A DNA stretch of 5,712 nt from Candidatus Solincola tengchongensis (GTDB taxonomy: Bacteria; Actinomycetota; Geothermincolia; Geothermincolales; RBG-13-55-18): positions 7,035 through 12,746 of the forward strand of contig MU158633.1 in NCBI GenBank assembly GCA_015711895.1, written 5' to 3'. Each line of letters begins with the position of its first letter. Position 1 is the stretch's first letter. The notes beneath the pieces are model-generated. The model made no database searches. It was not told the DNA's origin and saw nothing but the letters and a program-made list of their open reading frames with translations. Shown one piece after another: positions 1 to 4,781 of this stretch. Position numbers and translations under genes: made by a program.

Positions 1-891
1 ATCATCGGGCGGGAAGGCAGGAACATCCGCACCTTCGAGACCCTCACGGGAATCAACCTGATCATCGACGACACGCCGGAGGCGGTAATCCTCTCCAGCT
101 TCGACCCGGTGAGGCGAGAGGTGGCACGCCTCACCCTGGAGAGGCTCATCGCCGACGGGAGGATTCAGCCGGCGCGCATCGAGGAGATGTACGAGAAGGC
201 CAAGGCCGAGGTGGAGGCGGAGATAAAGGAGGTCGGAGAGCAGGCCGTCTTCGAGGTGGGCCTACACGGGGTGAACCCGGAACTCATGCGGGTGCTGGGA
301 AGGTTGAAATACCGTACCAGTTACGGGCAGAACGTGCTCAAACATTCCCTGGAGGTTGCCCACCTCGCCGGGCTCATGGCCGCCGAGCTGGGCACGGACA
401 TAAAACTGGCCAAGAGGGCGGGGCTCCTGCACGACATCGGCAAGGCCATCGACCACGAGGTGGAGGGATCACACGCCATCATCGGTGCCGAGCTGGCCAA
501 ACGCCTCAAGGAGAGCCCGGCGGTCATCCATGCCATTGAGGCCCATCACGGCGAGGTGGAACCCCAGACCATCGAGGCCGTGCTGGTCCAGGCCGCGGAC
601 GCCATAAGTGCGGCACGTCCGGGAGCGCGGAGAGAGACGCTCGAGAGCTACATAAAGCGGCTGGAAAAGCTGGAGACCATCGCCGATTCTTTCGAAGGCG
701 TGGAGAGCTCTTACGCCCTCCAGGCGGGTAGGGAGATAAGGGTGATGGTGAAGTCCGACGTCATAGACGACCTGGGTTGTGTGACCCTCTCCCGGGAGAT
801 AGCCCGCCAGATAGAGGAGGAGCTGGAGTATCCCGGTCAGATAAAGATAACCGTGGTCCGGGAAAAGCGGGTCGTGGACTACGCCAAGTGA
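1..891 (+). CDS. rny: Ribonuclease Y, C-terminal 296 residues (5' end outside window)
   Basis: RNase Y is a membrane-anchored endoribonuclease that starts mRNA decay and processes regulatory RNAs. The frame is open from the first base, so the N-terminal membrane anchor, the coiled coil and most of the KH domain lie upstream. The fragment opens in the KH domain: the GREG loop (fragment residues 3-6) is the GxxG RNA-binding motif, followed by FETLTGINLIIDDTPEAV, which is typical of the family. The HD phosphohydrolase domain follows. It shows KHSLEVAHL (His about 115), the catalytic LLHDIGKAIDHE (His-Asp 144-145), HHGEVEP (182-188) and QAADAISAARPGARRE with the further metal-ligand Asp near 200. 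The C-terminus ends in VDYAK with a TGA stop, as expected for an intact family 3' end. An ATG- or GTG-style start near 109 would cut through the KH/HD junction and is not real. A 386-nt spacer separates it from the next gene, so co-transcription with the ATPase is doubtful. Confidence 0.97.
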   Translation: MIGREGRNIRTFETLTGINLIIDDTPEAVILSSFDPVRREVARLTLERLIADGRIQPARIEEMYEKAKAEVEAEIKEVGEQAVFEVGLHGVNPELMRVLGRLKYRTSYGQNVLKHSLEVAHLAGLMAAELGTDIKLAKRAGLLHDIGKAIDHEVEGSHAIIGAELAKRLKESPAVIHAIEAHHGEVEPQTIEAVLVQAADAISAARPGARRETLESYIKRLEKLETIADSFEGVESSYALQAGREIRVMVKSDVIDDLGCVTLSREIARQIEEELEYPGQIKITVVREKRVVDYAK

Positions 892-911
892 ATTCTGAGC
901 CGCGGGTTCGT

Positions 912-943
912 AAAGGCACGGGAGACCGGATTCGCGGCCTTTT
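912..943 (+). terminator. Weak candidate intrinsic terminator after rny
   Basis: AAAGGC (912-917) is the exact reverse complement of GCCTTT (937-942). The 19-nt loop contains a possible 3-bp CGG/CCG inner stem. The run of four T (940-943) overlaps the 3' arm, so the U-tail is short. An alternative pairing, GCCGCG (899-904) with CGCGGC (933-938), is mutually exclusive with it. It lies 20 nt after the rny stop, where a terminator is expected, but the large loop and poor tail make it weak. Confidence 0.3.
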
Positions 944-952
944 CCGGAGTGA

Positions 953-981
953 TTCCTGCGCTGGCCCGGGGACGGTATAAT
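953..981 (+). promoter_or_regulatory. Candidate sigma-A promoter with perfect TATAAT -10
   Basis: TATAAT at 976-981 matches the -10 consensus exactly and stands out in GC-rich DNA. At 17-nt spacing the -35 position reads TTCCTG (953-958), a poor match to TTGACA, so the promoter call rests mainly on the -10. A start near 988 would place transcription just before the structured RNA that ends in the terminator at 1096-1116. It could also read through to the ATPase gene. Confidence 0.45.
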
Positions 982-987
982 GCCTGC

Positions 988-1116
988 CCTCATACGGCCC
1001 ACGACATGGAAGGGAACAGGTCAATTTAGCGAGATCGGCTTGGCCGCTTGACCGGCGGATGAGACTTTCCTATCTTATTCTGGGTTTCTGTCGTCAAGGG
1101 GCAGAGCCCTTTTTTT
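988..1116 (+). ncRNA. Putative structured small RNA or attenuated leader, about 129 nt
   Basis: A predicted transcript runs from about 988 (7 nt after a perfect TATAAT) to the T-run at 1110-1116. Hand folding gives nested helices. P1 is ACGACA (1001-1006) with TGTCGT (1089-1094). P2 is GGAAGG (1008-1013) with CTTTCC (1065-1070), including one G-U pair. P3 is GGTCAA (1019-1024) with TTGACC (1048-1053), closing a loop that can form a short GCG/CGC stem. The intrinsic terminator hairpin follows directly. P1 has an unpaired 18-nt segment on its 3' side (1071-1088). No convincing open reading frame lies inside. I do not recognise a known family: it does not match 6S, SRP, tmRNA, RNase P or the common riboswitch cores I can recall. 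It is either a free-standing small RNA or a premature-termination leader of the ATPase gene 161 nt downstream. The exact ends are inferred. Confidence 0.4.
1096..1116 (+). terminator. Intrinsic (Rho-independent) terminator
   Basis: AAGGG (1096-1100) pairs with CCCTT (1107-1111) around the loop GCAGAG. Alternatively AAGGGGC pairs with GCCCTTT around an AGA loop with one G-U pair. Seven consecutive T follow (1110-1116), the longest T-run seen in the window. The rny stop is about 200 nt upstream and a promoter-like TATAAT lies between, so it more likely ends a short RNA, or attenuates the downstream gene, than terminates rny. Read-through rny transcripts would also end here. Confidence 0.7.
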
Positions 1117-1118
1117 CG

Positions 1119-1194
1119 GTGCAGGGGTTCAGGTACCTGCACAGGTTGCCGAGATGAAGGAATGGGGCAAGCTGTGTGACATAAAATCGGTCAC
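1119..1194 (+). other. Cluster of alternative hairpins in the ATPase 5' region
   Basis: Three inverted repeats follow the terminator. GTGCAGG (1119-1125) pairs with CCTGCAC (1136-1142) as a perfect 7-bp stem with a 10-nt loop. GCACAG (1139-1144) pairs with CTGTGT (1172-1177) and continues, across one G/G mismatch, into TTGCC (1146-1150) with GGCAA (1166-1170); the 15-nt apical loop is purine-rich. GTGAC (1176-1180) pairs with GTCAC (1190-1194). The first two share 1139-1142 and cannot form together, an arrangement also seen in switching leaders. A weak TAAAAT (1182-1187) could be a -10 for the ATPase gene, but no -35 is visible. Function is unknown. Confidence 0.35.
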
Positions 1195-1277
1195 CTTTAC
1201 AACGGCGGGCCCCATAAGTAACCGCGTGATAAAAGCCATTCCGGCCGCGCGGATACCGAAGGGCGAGGTGTGAGGAG

Positions 1278-2384
1278 ATGCGCGAGGCGGATAAGGGGGA
1301 TGACCTGCTCGATTTCGTAAAGGACCTCACAGATCCCTCCACCTTAGCCGTTGAGGAGGACCTGGGTCATGGTTACGTGCGCCTCCGGGTGACGGAGGCA
1401 GAGAGGAGGCAGGCCCTCCAGGACATACGCAGCGTTGAGGACGTGGTCAAAGAGCTGGTGCGCAACGCCCGCGACGCAGGTGCTAGGCACATCCTCGTCT
1501 CCTTTCAGAAGGAGAGGGGACGCTGGAGGAACATCTGCGTCTTGGACGACGGCGGCGGGATACCCCCCGAGCTGCACAGCAAGATCTTCGAGGCCCGCGT
1601 GACATCCAAAGTGAAGGACGTGGTATCCGATCATCTGGGCATCCACGGCAGGGGGATGGCCCTGTACTCCATAAAACAGGTGGTGGGGGAGGTGGACCTG
1701 GTCGGCTCCGAATTGGGGAGGGGAACCGTGATCAGGGCTCGAATAGACACACGGAGCGTGCCCGAGAAGAAGGACCAGTCCACGTTTCCGAAGCTGGAGG
1801 TCAACGAGGATGGCATCCTCCAGGTTGCCGGCGGCCCGAACAACGTGCCCCGTGTGCTCACCGAGTTCGTCATACAGGACGGAAACGTGGAGATATACCT
1901 GGGATCCAATGCGGAGATCCTCTCCACCCTGTATCACCTCTCCTCGGAGCTTCGAAAATCCTGGGCTGGCGGGAGGGAGATAAAGGGGCGTCCTCTGTGG
2001 TTCGAACTGGGAGGTATAAGAGAGGGAAAAGCCCTCAAGGCCTTCGCCTGGGAACGTCTGGGGCTGGCGGTCTCCGAGCGCAATGCCTTCCGGGTACTCG
2101 AATACGAGATACCGCCTCTGATGAGCATCAACGAGCTCCTGCGCAGTGGAGCCGACGACCCATGCATCCGCCGTTCTGACCTGCATCGCCCTACCCGCGC
2201 GGACTGGGGCGAACAACTGGCGCGCCGCCTTACCCCGCAGGATTTAAAGGTGCTGGCCGCACGCATCGCCGAGGCCTTCGAGACCATAGGGGATAAGTGC
2301 TGGTTGAGCACCGAACAGCCAGTAATCAAGAGACGAAAGGACCGGCTGATAATCTCCCTTCGACTGCACGAGAAGGAGGATTGA
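1278..2384 (+). CDS. GHKL-superfamily ATPase of unknown function, 368 aa
   Basis: A likely soluble ATP-binding protein with an N-terminal GHKL (gyrase/Hsp90/histidine kinase/MutL) domain at about residues 45-160. All ATP-site motifs are present. The N box is KELVRNARDAGA, with candidate catalytic Glu59, Mg-ligand Asn63 and Asp66. The G1 box is DDGGGI (90-95). The G2 box is GIHGRGMALYSI (121-132), and GRGT (147-150) forms the last motif. RVTSKV before the G2 box recalls the ATSKI segment of MutL more than a sensor kinase. No dimerisation/His-phosphotransfer helix, sensor, membrane segment or MutL GFRGEAL sequence is seen. Residues about 165-368 match nothing I recognise and probably form an effector or dimerisation domain. 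Start: ATG 1278 is the only good start; GAGG at 1265-1268 gives normal spacing, while the stronger GAGGAG abuts the ATG. It stands alone between long spacers, after a structured leader region and upstream of spoVS, a slot often held by ymdB in Firmicutes. Gene reality is near certain; function is not assigned. Confidence 0.93.
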   Translation: MREADKGDDLLDFVKDLTDPSTLAVEEDLGHGYVRLRVTEAERRQALQDIRSVEDVVKELVRNARDAGARHILVSFQKERGRWRNICVLDDGGGIPPELHSKIFEARVTSKVKDVVSDHLGIHGRGMALYSIKQVVGEVDLVGSELGRGTVIRARIDTRSVPEKKDQSTFPKLEVNEDGILQVAGGPNNVPRVLTEFVIQDGNVEIYLGSNAEILSTLYHLSSELRKSWAGGREIKGRPLWFELGGIREGKALKAFAWERLGLAVSERNAFRVLEYEIPPLMSINELLRSGADDPCIRRSDLHRPTRADWGEQLARRLTPQDLKVLAARIAEAFETIGDKCWLSTEQPVIKRRKDRLIISLRLHEKED

Positions 2385-2550
2385 GGGCTACGGGGCCCGA
2401 GGACGACCGAGACCTTTTGGGCGACGTTTCCCAGTCAGAGCAGCTTGTCCTCCCTTTCCACCATCCAGGCCAGGAGCTCAGGCCGGTTGCTCTAAAGTGG
2501 CCATACGTGACCCCGCCGCATCGCTCCACCGGGTAAAGGAGGGAGGGCCT

Positions 2551-2580
2551 CCATGGCGCTTTAAAGGCGACGTGGCCGCA
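2551..2580 (+). repeat. Duplicated element, upstream copy
   Basis: CCATG, a 3-nt gap, CTTTAAAGGCG (2559-2569), 3 nt, then TGGCCGCA (2573-2580). The downstream copy at 2707-2741 keeps the same three blocks in the same order, and its 11-nt core is identical. In this copy the TTTAAA (2560-2565) could act as a -35, with TATCGG (2584-2589) after 18 nt as a poor -10, so it may be a decayed or alternative promoter. Confidence 0.5.
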
Positions 2581-2706
2581 GTGTATCGGATTGGTAAACC
2601 CCGATCCCCCTCTTCTGAGAGGATGGAACGGTACCGCGGGAGGGGGAGGTCGCATTACGCGTTCGGCTTTAAGGATTTGGAGCAGGCGGGAGCTTCAAAG
2701 AGAAGG

Positions 2707-2741
2707 CCATGCATCGCTCTTTAAAGGCGTATCTGACCACA
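2707..2741 (+). repeat. Duplicated element, downstream copy overlapping the spoVS promoter
   Basis: CCATG (2707-2711), a 7-nt gap, CTTTAAAGGCG (2719-2729), 4 nt, then TGACCACA (2734-2741). It shares CCATG, the exact 11-mer and a TGRCCRCA block with 2551-2580. The core supplies the TTTAAA -35 of the spoVS promoter, and the last block ends just before its -10. The repeat could therefore be a promoter duplication or a paired regulator site. Confidence 0.5.
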
Positions 2742-2748
2742 TTATAAT
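2720..2748 (+). promoter_or_regulatory. Sigma-A-type promoter of spoVS
   Basis: TTTAAA (2720-2725, four of six match TTGACA), an ideal 17-nt spacer, then a perfect TATAAT (2743-2748). Predicted start is near 2755, giving a leader of about 55 nt before the spoVS ATG. This is the best complete promoter in the window. It indicates that spoVS is transcribed separately from the ATPase gene. Confidence 0.65.
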
Positions 2749-2794
2749 AAGGTCGATACCTGGGATGTCGGCTTCGCCGCACGCAAGGAGCAAT

Positions 2795-2802
2795 GGGAGG
2801 AG
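2795..2802 (+). promoter_or_regulatory. Ribosome binding site of spoVS
   Basis: GGGAGGAG followed by 7 nt and ATG 2810. It fixes the start at the ATG that gives the canonical 86-residue SpoVS. The reading frame is open further upstream, but nothing there resembles the family. Confidence 0.85.
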
Positions 2803-2809
2803 TAAGAAG

Positions 2810-3070
2810 ATGGAAGTGCTCAAGGTTTCCTCGAAATCGAACCCCAATTCGGTGGCCGGTGCTCTGGCTGGAGTTCTCCGTGAATCGGGAAGTGCCGAGA
2901 TCCAGGTGATCGGTGCCGGTGCCCTGAACCAGGCTATCAAGGCCATAGCCATCGCCAGGGGATTCGTGGCTCCCAGCGGAATAGACCTGGTATGCATTCC
3001 TGCCTTCACCGACATCATCATCGATGGCGAGGAGAGGACGGCCATGAGGCTATCCGTAGAATCACGCTGA
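2810..3070 (+). CDS. spoVS: Stage V sporulation protein S (SpoVS), 86 aa
   Basis: SpoVS is a small Alba-like protein thought to bind nucleic acid. In Bacillus it affects coat assembly and septation during sporulation, and it is also conserved in many bacteria not known to sporulate. The sequence is a full-length, near-textbook match: MEVLKVSSKSNPNSVAGALA at the N-terminus, VIGAGALNQAIKAIAIARGF (residues about 33-52), then APSGIDLVCIPAFTDIIIDG and ERTAMRLSVESR at the end. It has the family's usual length of 86 residues and no insertion or signal peptide. It has its own promoter (2720-2748) and a strong ribosome binding site. Its position near rny is conserved in several phyla, which suggests a general role in gene expression rather than sporulation alone. 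Its presence does not prove that this organism makes spores. Confidence 0.97.
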   Translation: MEVLKVSSKSNPNSVAGALAGVLRESGSAEIQVIGAGALNQAIKAIAIARGFVAPSGIDLVCIPAFTDIIIDGEERTAMRLSVESR

Positions 3071-3245
3071 CCTCGAGAGCGCTCTTGGCCTCGAGATGGC
3101 CATGAAGAATCTCTCCTTCCTTGCCGGCTCCCTCACGGAAGCGGTCGTAAAGGTTCGGAGCGCCAACGGTCTCTTTCCGCGGAAGGGTCGGCGTGCTGCC
3201 CGGCATCCGACCGGAACTACGTTCATCTCTTTCCCCGGGGGTTGT

Positions 3246-3263
3246 GGTTATAATATGTTAACC
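3246..3263 (+). promoter_or_regulatory. TATAAT -10 overlapped by an inverted repeat (possible operator)
   Basis: A perfect TATAAT (3249-3254) lies inside GGTTA (3246-3250) and its exact complement TAACC (3259-3263). No good -35 is found at 16-19 nt spacing, so an activator or a different recognition mode may be needed. The predicted start near 3261 gives a leader of about 90 nt before the membrane-protein gene. That leader can form CCGCC (3300-3304) with GGCGG (3310-3314) and TTACG (3278-3282) with CGTAA (3294-3298). It would drive the 3352-4524 gene pair. Confidence 0.45.
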
Positions 3264-3351
3264 GGCGCAATGCTCCGTTACGGCCGTGCAGAACGTAAGC
3301 CGCCGCGGAGGCGGGACGCCGCTCGATGGACGACCTGGAGGATGAGGGAGG

Positions 3352-3723
3352 ATGACCGCGCTCAAAGCGATATTTCTGCTGGTGGCCATCGTCTCCGTGC
3401 CCGCAGTCTGTGTTTTCCTAATCCGCCTCAGCCTGAAGCTGTCCAGGAGCGTGGACGAGGTGAACCGCACCCTGAGGGATGCCCGTCCTCAATTGAACGT
3501 CTTTCTGGTCAATCTGAATAAGGCCGCCGAGGAGATAAACCTGGAACTGGAGAACCTCACCGTGGCCACCGGCGAGATACGCGACTTGCTCACAGGACTG
3601 GAGTCCGGCCTCGAGGCTGTGGAGAAAGCCCTCCGTTCTCCGCTGGCCAGATGGGGAAGTGCACTCGCCGCCACGGCTGCCGGCAAGAGTATCCTGCGCC
3701 GCGTCCTTCATCCGCGGGGATGA
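3352..3723 (+). CDS. Small membrane-anchored coiled-coil protein, DUF948-like, 123 aa
   Basis: Residues about 4-24 form one hydrophobic segment (IFLLVAIVSVPAVCVFLI), read as an N-terminal membrane anchor. From about 28 to 95 the protein is a polar heptad-like helix (SVDEVNRTL, LNKAAEEINLELENL, LLTGLESGLEAVEKAL). It ends with a short Ala-rich stretch and the basic tail RRVLHPRG. This is the layout and length of DUF948 (YtxG-type) proteins, whose function is not established; the assignment is by architecture, not by a diagnostic motif. Start: GGAGG at 3337-3341 lies 10 nt before ATG 3352, and a GAGGGAGG abuts the ATG. The TGA stop is followed after 30 nt by the TIM-barrel gene, in the same frame and with its own binding site, so the two are probably co-transcribed. 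A longer frame from 3096 across this region is a shadow with no family-like sequence. Confidence 0.82.
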   Translation: MTALKAIFLLVAIVSVPAVCVFLIRLSLKLSRSVDEVNRTLRDARPQLNVFLVNLNKAAEEINLELENLTVATGEIRDLLTGLESGLEAVEKALRSPLARWGSALAATAAGKSILRRVLHPRG

Positions 3724-3737
3724 CATAAGACGCCGAG

Positions 3738-3745
3738 AAGGGAGG
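3738..3745 (+). promoter_or_regulatory. Ribosome binding site that points to an ATA start
   Basis: AAGGGAGG ends 8 nt before ATA 3754, an ideal spacing. No ATG, GTG or TTG occurs in this frame between the TGA at 3721 and ATG 3850, which lies over 100 nt from this site and has no binding site of its own. The site therefore supports initiation at ATA 3754. Confidence 0.7.
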
Positions 3746-3753
3746 TATCGGCC

Positions 3754-4524
3754 ATAGACTTCATCTTTTCCACGGCTTCGCTCTTCCAATGGGAACTGGA
3801 GCGCATATTCTACCTGGCAGGCGAGGCGGGTTTTGCTGGCGTAGAGCTTATGGTGACCAAGCGACCGGAGACCCAGTCCCCGGAGGAGGTGAAACGGCTG
3901 GCGGACAGATACGGCTTGAGCGTCGATTGCATTCACGCTCCCTTTCTGATGGCGGCGCGAAAGGTCTGGGGCGATTACCGGGGCAAGATAGAGCTCTCCC
4001 TGCAGATGGCCAGGCACCTGGGAGCGGAGGTGGTGGTGGCCCACCTGCCCTACCTGTGGCAATGGCAGTACGCGCGTTGGATACGCCGGAATCTGGATGC
4101 CAGCCGCGAGGAGGGAGGCGTTTGTCTGGCTCTGGAGAACGCCATGCTGCTCAAGCTGCGCCGCCCCGTGAACTTCAGTTTCTATAACAACCTTCACGCG
4201 CTGACCCGTTTCCCCCACCTGGTGTTCGATACCAGCCATTTCGCCGTGGCCGGCGTGGACATTTTCAGGGCATGGGACATTCTGGGAGAACGGGTGAGGC
4301 ATGTCCATCTTTCCAATAATTACCTCAAAGGCTTTGACGACCACGCCCTGCCCTTCGAGGGCCGCCTTCCCCTGGAACGCTTCCTCAAACTGCTCTCCGC
4401 CGCCAATTACGGAGGAAAGGTCTCCCTGGAGCTCGGACCGGGCCCGCTGGAAGCGAGGCTGGGCGAAAGGCGAGTACTGTCCAATCTAAGGCGCAGCCTG
4501 GAGTTCTGCCTGAGCTCCGTGTGA
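3754..4524 (+). CDS. AP-endonuclease-2/sugar phosphate isomerase-type TIM barrel, 256 aa, ATA start
   Basis: A probably cytoplasmic metal-dependent TIM barrel of the xylose isomerase-like/AP_endonuc_2 superfamily. Numbered from ATA 3754, candidate metal ligands are His61 (IHAPF), His97 (VAHLPYL), Glu128 (LALEN), Asp159 and His162 (FDTSH), His185 (VHLSN), Asp195 and His197 (DDHALP) and Glu226 (SLELGP). These match in order and spacing the nine-ligand set of endonuclease IV, so a multinuclear metal site is plausible. The substrate cannot be read from sequence: sugar isomerase/epimerase and DNA repair activity are both possible. Start: ATG 3850 would give 224 residues and remove the first strand and helix. 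The upstream codons read DFIFSTASLFQWELERI and AGFAGVELMV, a classic barrel opening, and AAGGGAGG sits 8 nt before the ATA. ATA as initiator is rare, so a mutated or miscalled ATG is the main alternative. It follows the membrane protein by 30 nt and is closed by the terminator at 4620-4642. Confidence 0.85.
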   Translation: MDFIFSTASLFQWELERIFYLAGEAGFAGVELMVTKRPETQSPEEVKRLADRYGLSVDCIHAPFLMAARKVWGDYRGKIELSLQMARHLGAEVVVAHLPYLWQWQYARWIRRNLDASREEGGVCLALENAMLLKLRRPVNFSFYNNLHALTRFPHLVFDTSHFAVAGVDIFRAWDILGERVRHVHLSNNYLKGFDDHALPFEGRLPLERFLKLLSAANYGGKVSLELGPGPLEARLGERRVLSNLRRSLEFCLSSV

Positions 4525-4619
4525 GGCCTGGCATCCCATCCCTTGTTTTTCCTCCAGGAGGTATGACTTCCTCTTGAACCGCGCCGGAGAAGGCTCCCCA
4601 TTTGCAGGGTATGGCATTT

Positions 4620-4642
4620 GGGCCGGAATGCGGCCCGTTTTT
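4620..4642 (+). terminator. Strong intrinsic terminator after the TIM-barrel gene
   Basis: GGGCCG (4620-4625), loop GAATG, CGGCCC (4631-4636), then GTTTTT (4637-4642). The 6-bp all-GC stem is perfect and the T-run follows at once. It lies about 95 nt after the TIM-barrel stop and separates that operon from miaB. Confidence 0.8.
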
Positions 4643-4768
4643 GGGCGCGGAAGGATACCGGCTCTCAAGCGGATTACACCTCGACCGGGCAAGGGTGAGG
4701 GATGCCTTGCTGTTCGAGCCCACGCCGTGGGGGTTTGGAGGCCGGCGATCCAACATCGAGGCATGGTT

Positions 4769-4774
4769 TACAAT
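4769..4774 (+). promoter_or_regulatory. -10 element placed for leaderless miaB transcription
   Basis: TACAAT (five of six match TATAAT) ends 7 nt before ATG 4782, so transcription would start at or within a nucleotide or two of the A of the start codon. No clear -35 is seen at 17 nt (CGATCC at 4746-4751). The only Shine-Dalgarno-like sequence upstream, AAGG (4777-4780), lies 1 nt from the ATG and is too close to work normally. This fits a leaderless mRNA. Confidence 0.5.
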
Positions 4775-4781
4775 TGAAGGT

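Larger units (their letters stand above)
2385..2809 (+). other. 425-nt intergenic region without a supported gene
   Basis: No reading frame on either strand here has a credible start, ribosome binding site and protein-like sequence. The stretch holds two copies of a 30-35-nt element (listed separately), a possible degenerate third copy around 2491-2512 (TAAAG, then TGACC), the spoVS promoter and the spoVS leader. A Shine-Dalgarno-like AAAGGAGG (2535-2542) precedes an ATG at 2553 after 10 nt, but that frame stops after three codons. GGAGG (2538-2542) can pair with CCTCC (2548-2552). A further hairpin, CCTCT (2609-2613) with AGAGG (2618-2622), is also possible. No intrinsic terminator with a T-tail is visible after the ATPase gene. 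Confidence 0.6.

Noticed and set aside
1001..1024. GGAAGGGAACAGGTC resembling the SRP RNA domain IV
   Set aside because: The invariant GGAAGGAAGCAG order is not kept and the sequence does not close on the expected asymmetric loop.
2436..2489. Short minus-strand stretch reading RPELLAWMVEREDKLL then a stop
   Set aside because: It looks protein-like in composition but is only about 17 codons, is closed by an in-frame TAG upstream and has no start or binding site. A gene remnant cannot be told from chance.
2617..2640. GGTACCGCG with a preceding GGATGGAAC, resembling the T-box leader core
   Set aside because: Only the 3' part of the core fits, the bases before it differ, there is no following terminator with a T-run and no specifier-stem features, and the downstream gene is spoVS rather than an aminoacyl-tRNA synthetase or amino-acid gene.
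2497..2724. 75-codon open frame on + starting with GTG
   Set aside because: No ribosome binding site, third-position GC lower than in the real genes, no recognisable motif, and it runs through the duplicated element and ends inside the spoVS promoter.
3072..3095. CTCGAG repeated 18 nt apart, able to form a 6-bp hairpin after spoVS
   Set aside because: No T-run follows, and each CTCGAG is itself palindromic, so the pairing is weak evidence for a terminator.
3096..3521. 141-codon + frame crossing the promoter and start of the membrane-protein gene
   Set aside because: Arginine- and proline-rich sequence without family features, overlapping a better-supported gene in another frame.
3418..4344. 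Long minus-strand frame opposite the membrane-protein and TIM-barrel genes
   Set aside because: Low-complexity, His/Gln/Leu/Val-rich antisense shadow typical of GC-rich DNA, with no start context; the + strand there encodes clear family motifs. The same applies to the minus frames at 1344-2216 and 4920-5552.
4552..4574. CCTCCAGGAGG followed by ATG 4563, a good-looking translation start
   Set aside because: The frame stops after four codons, so no gene follows.
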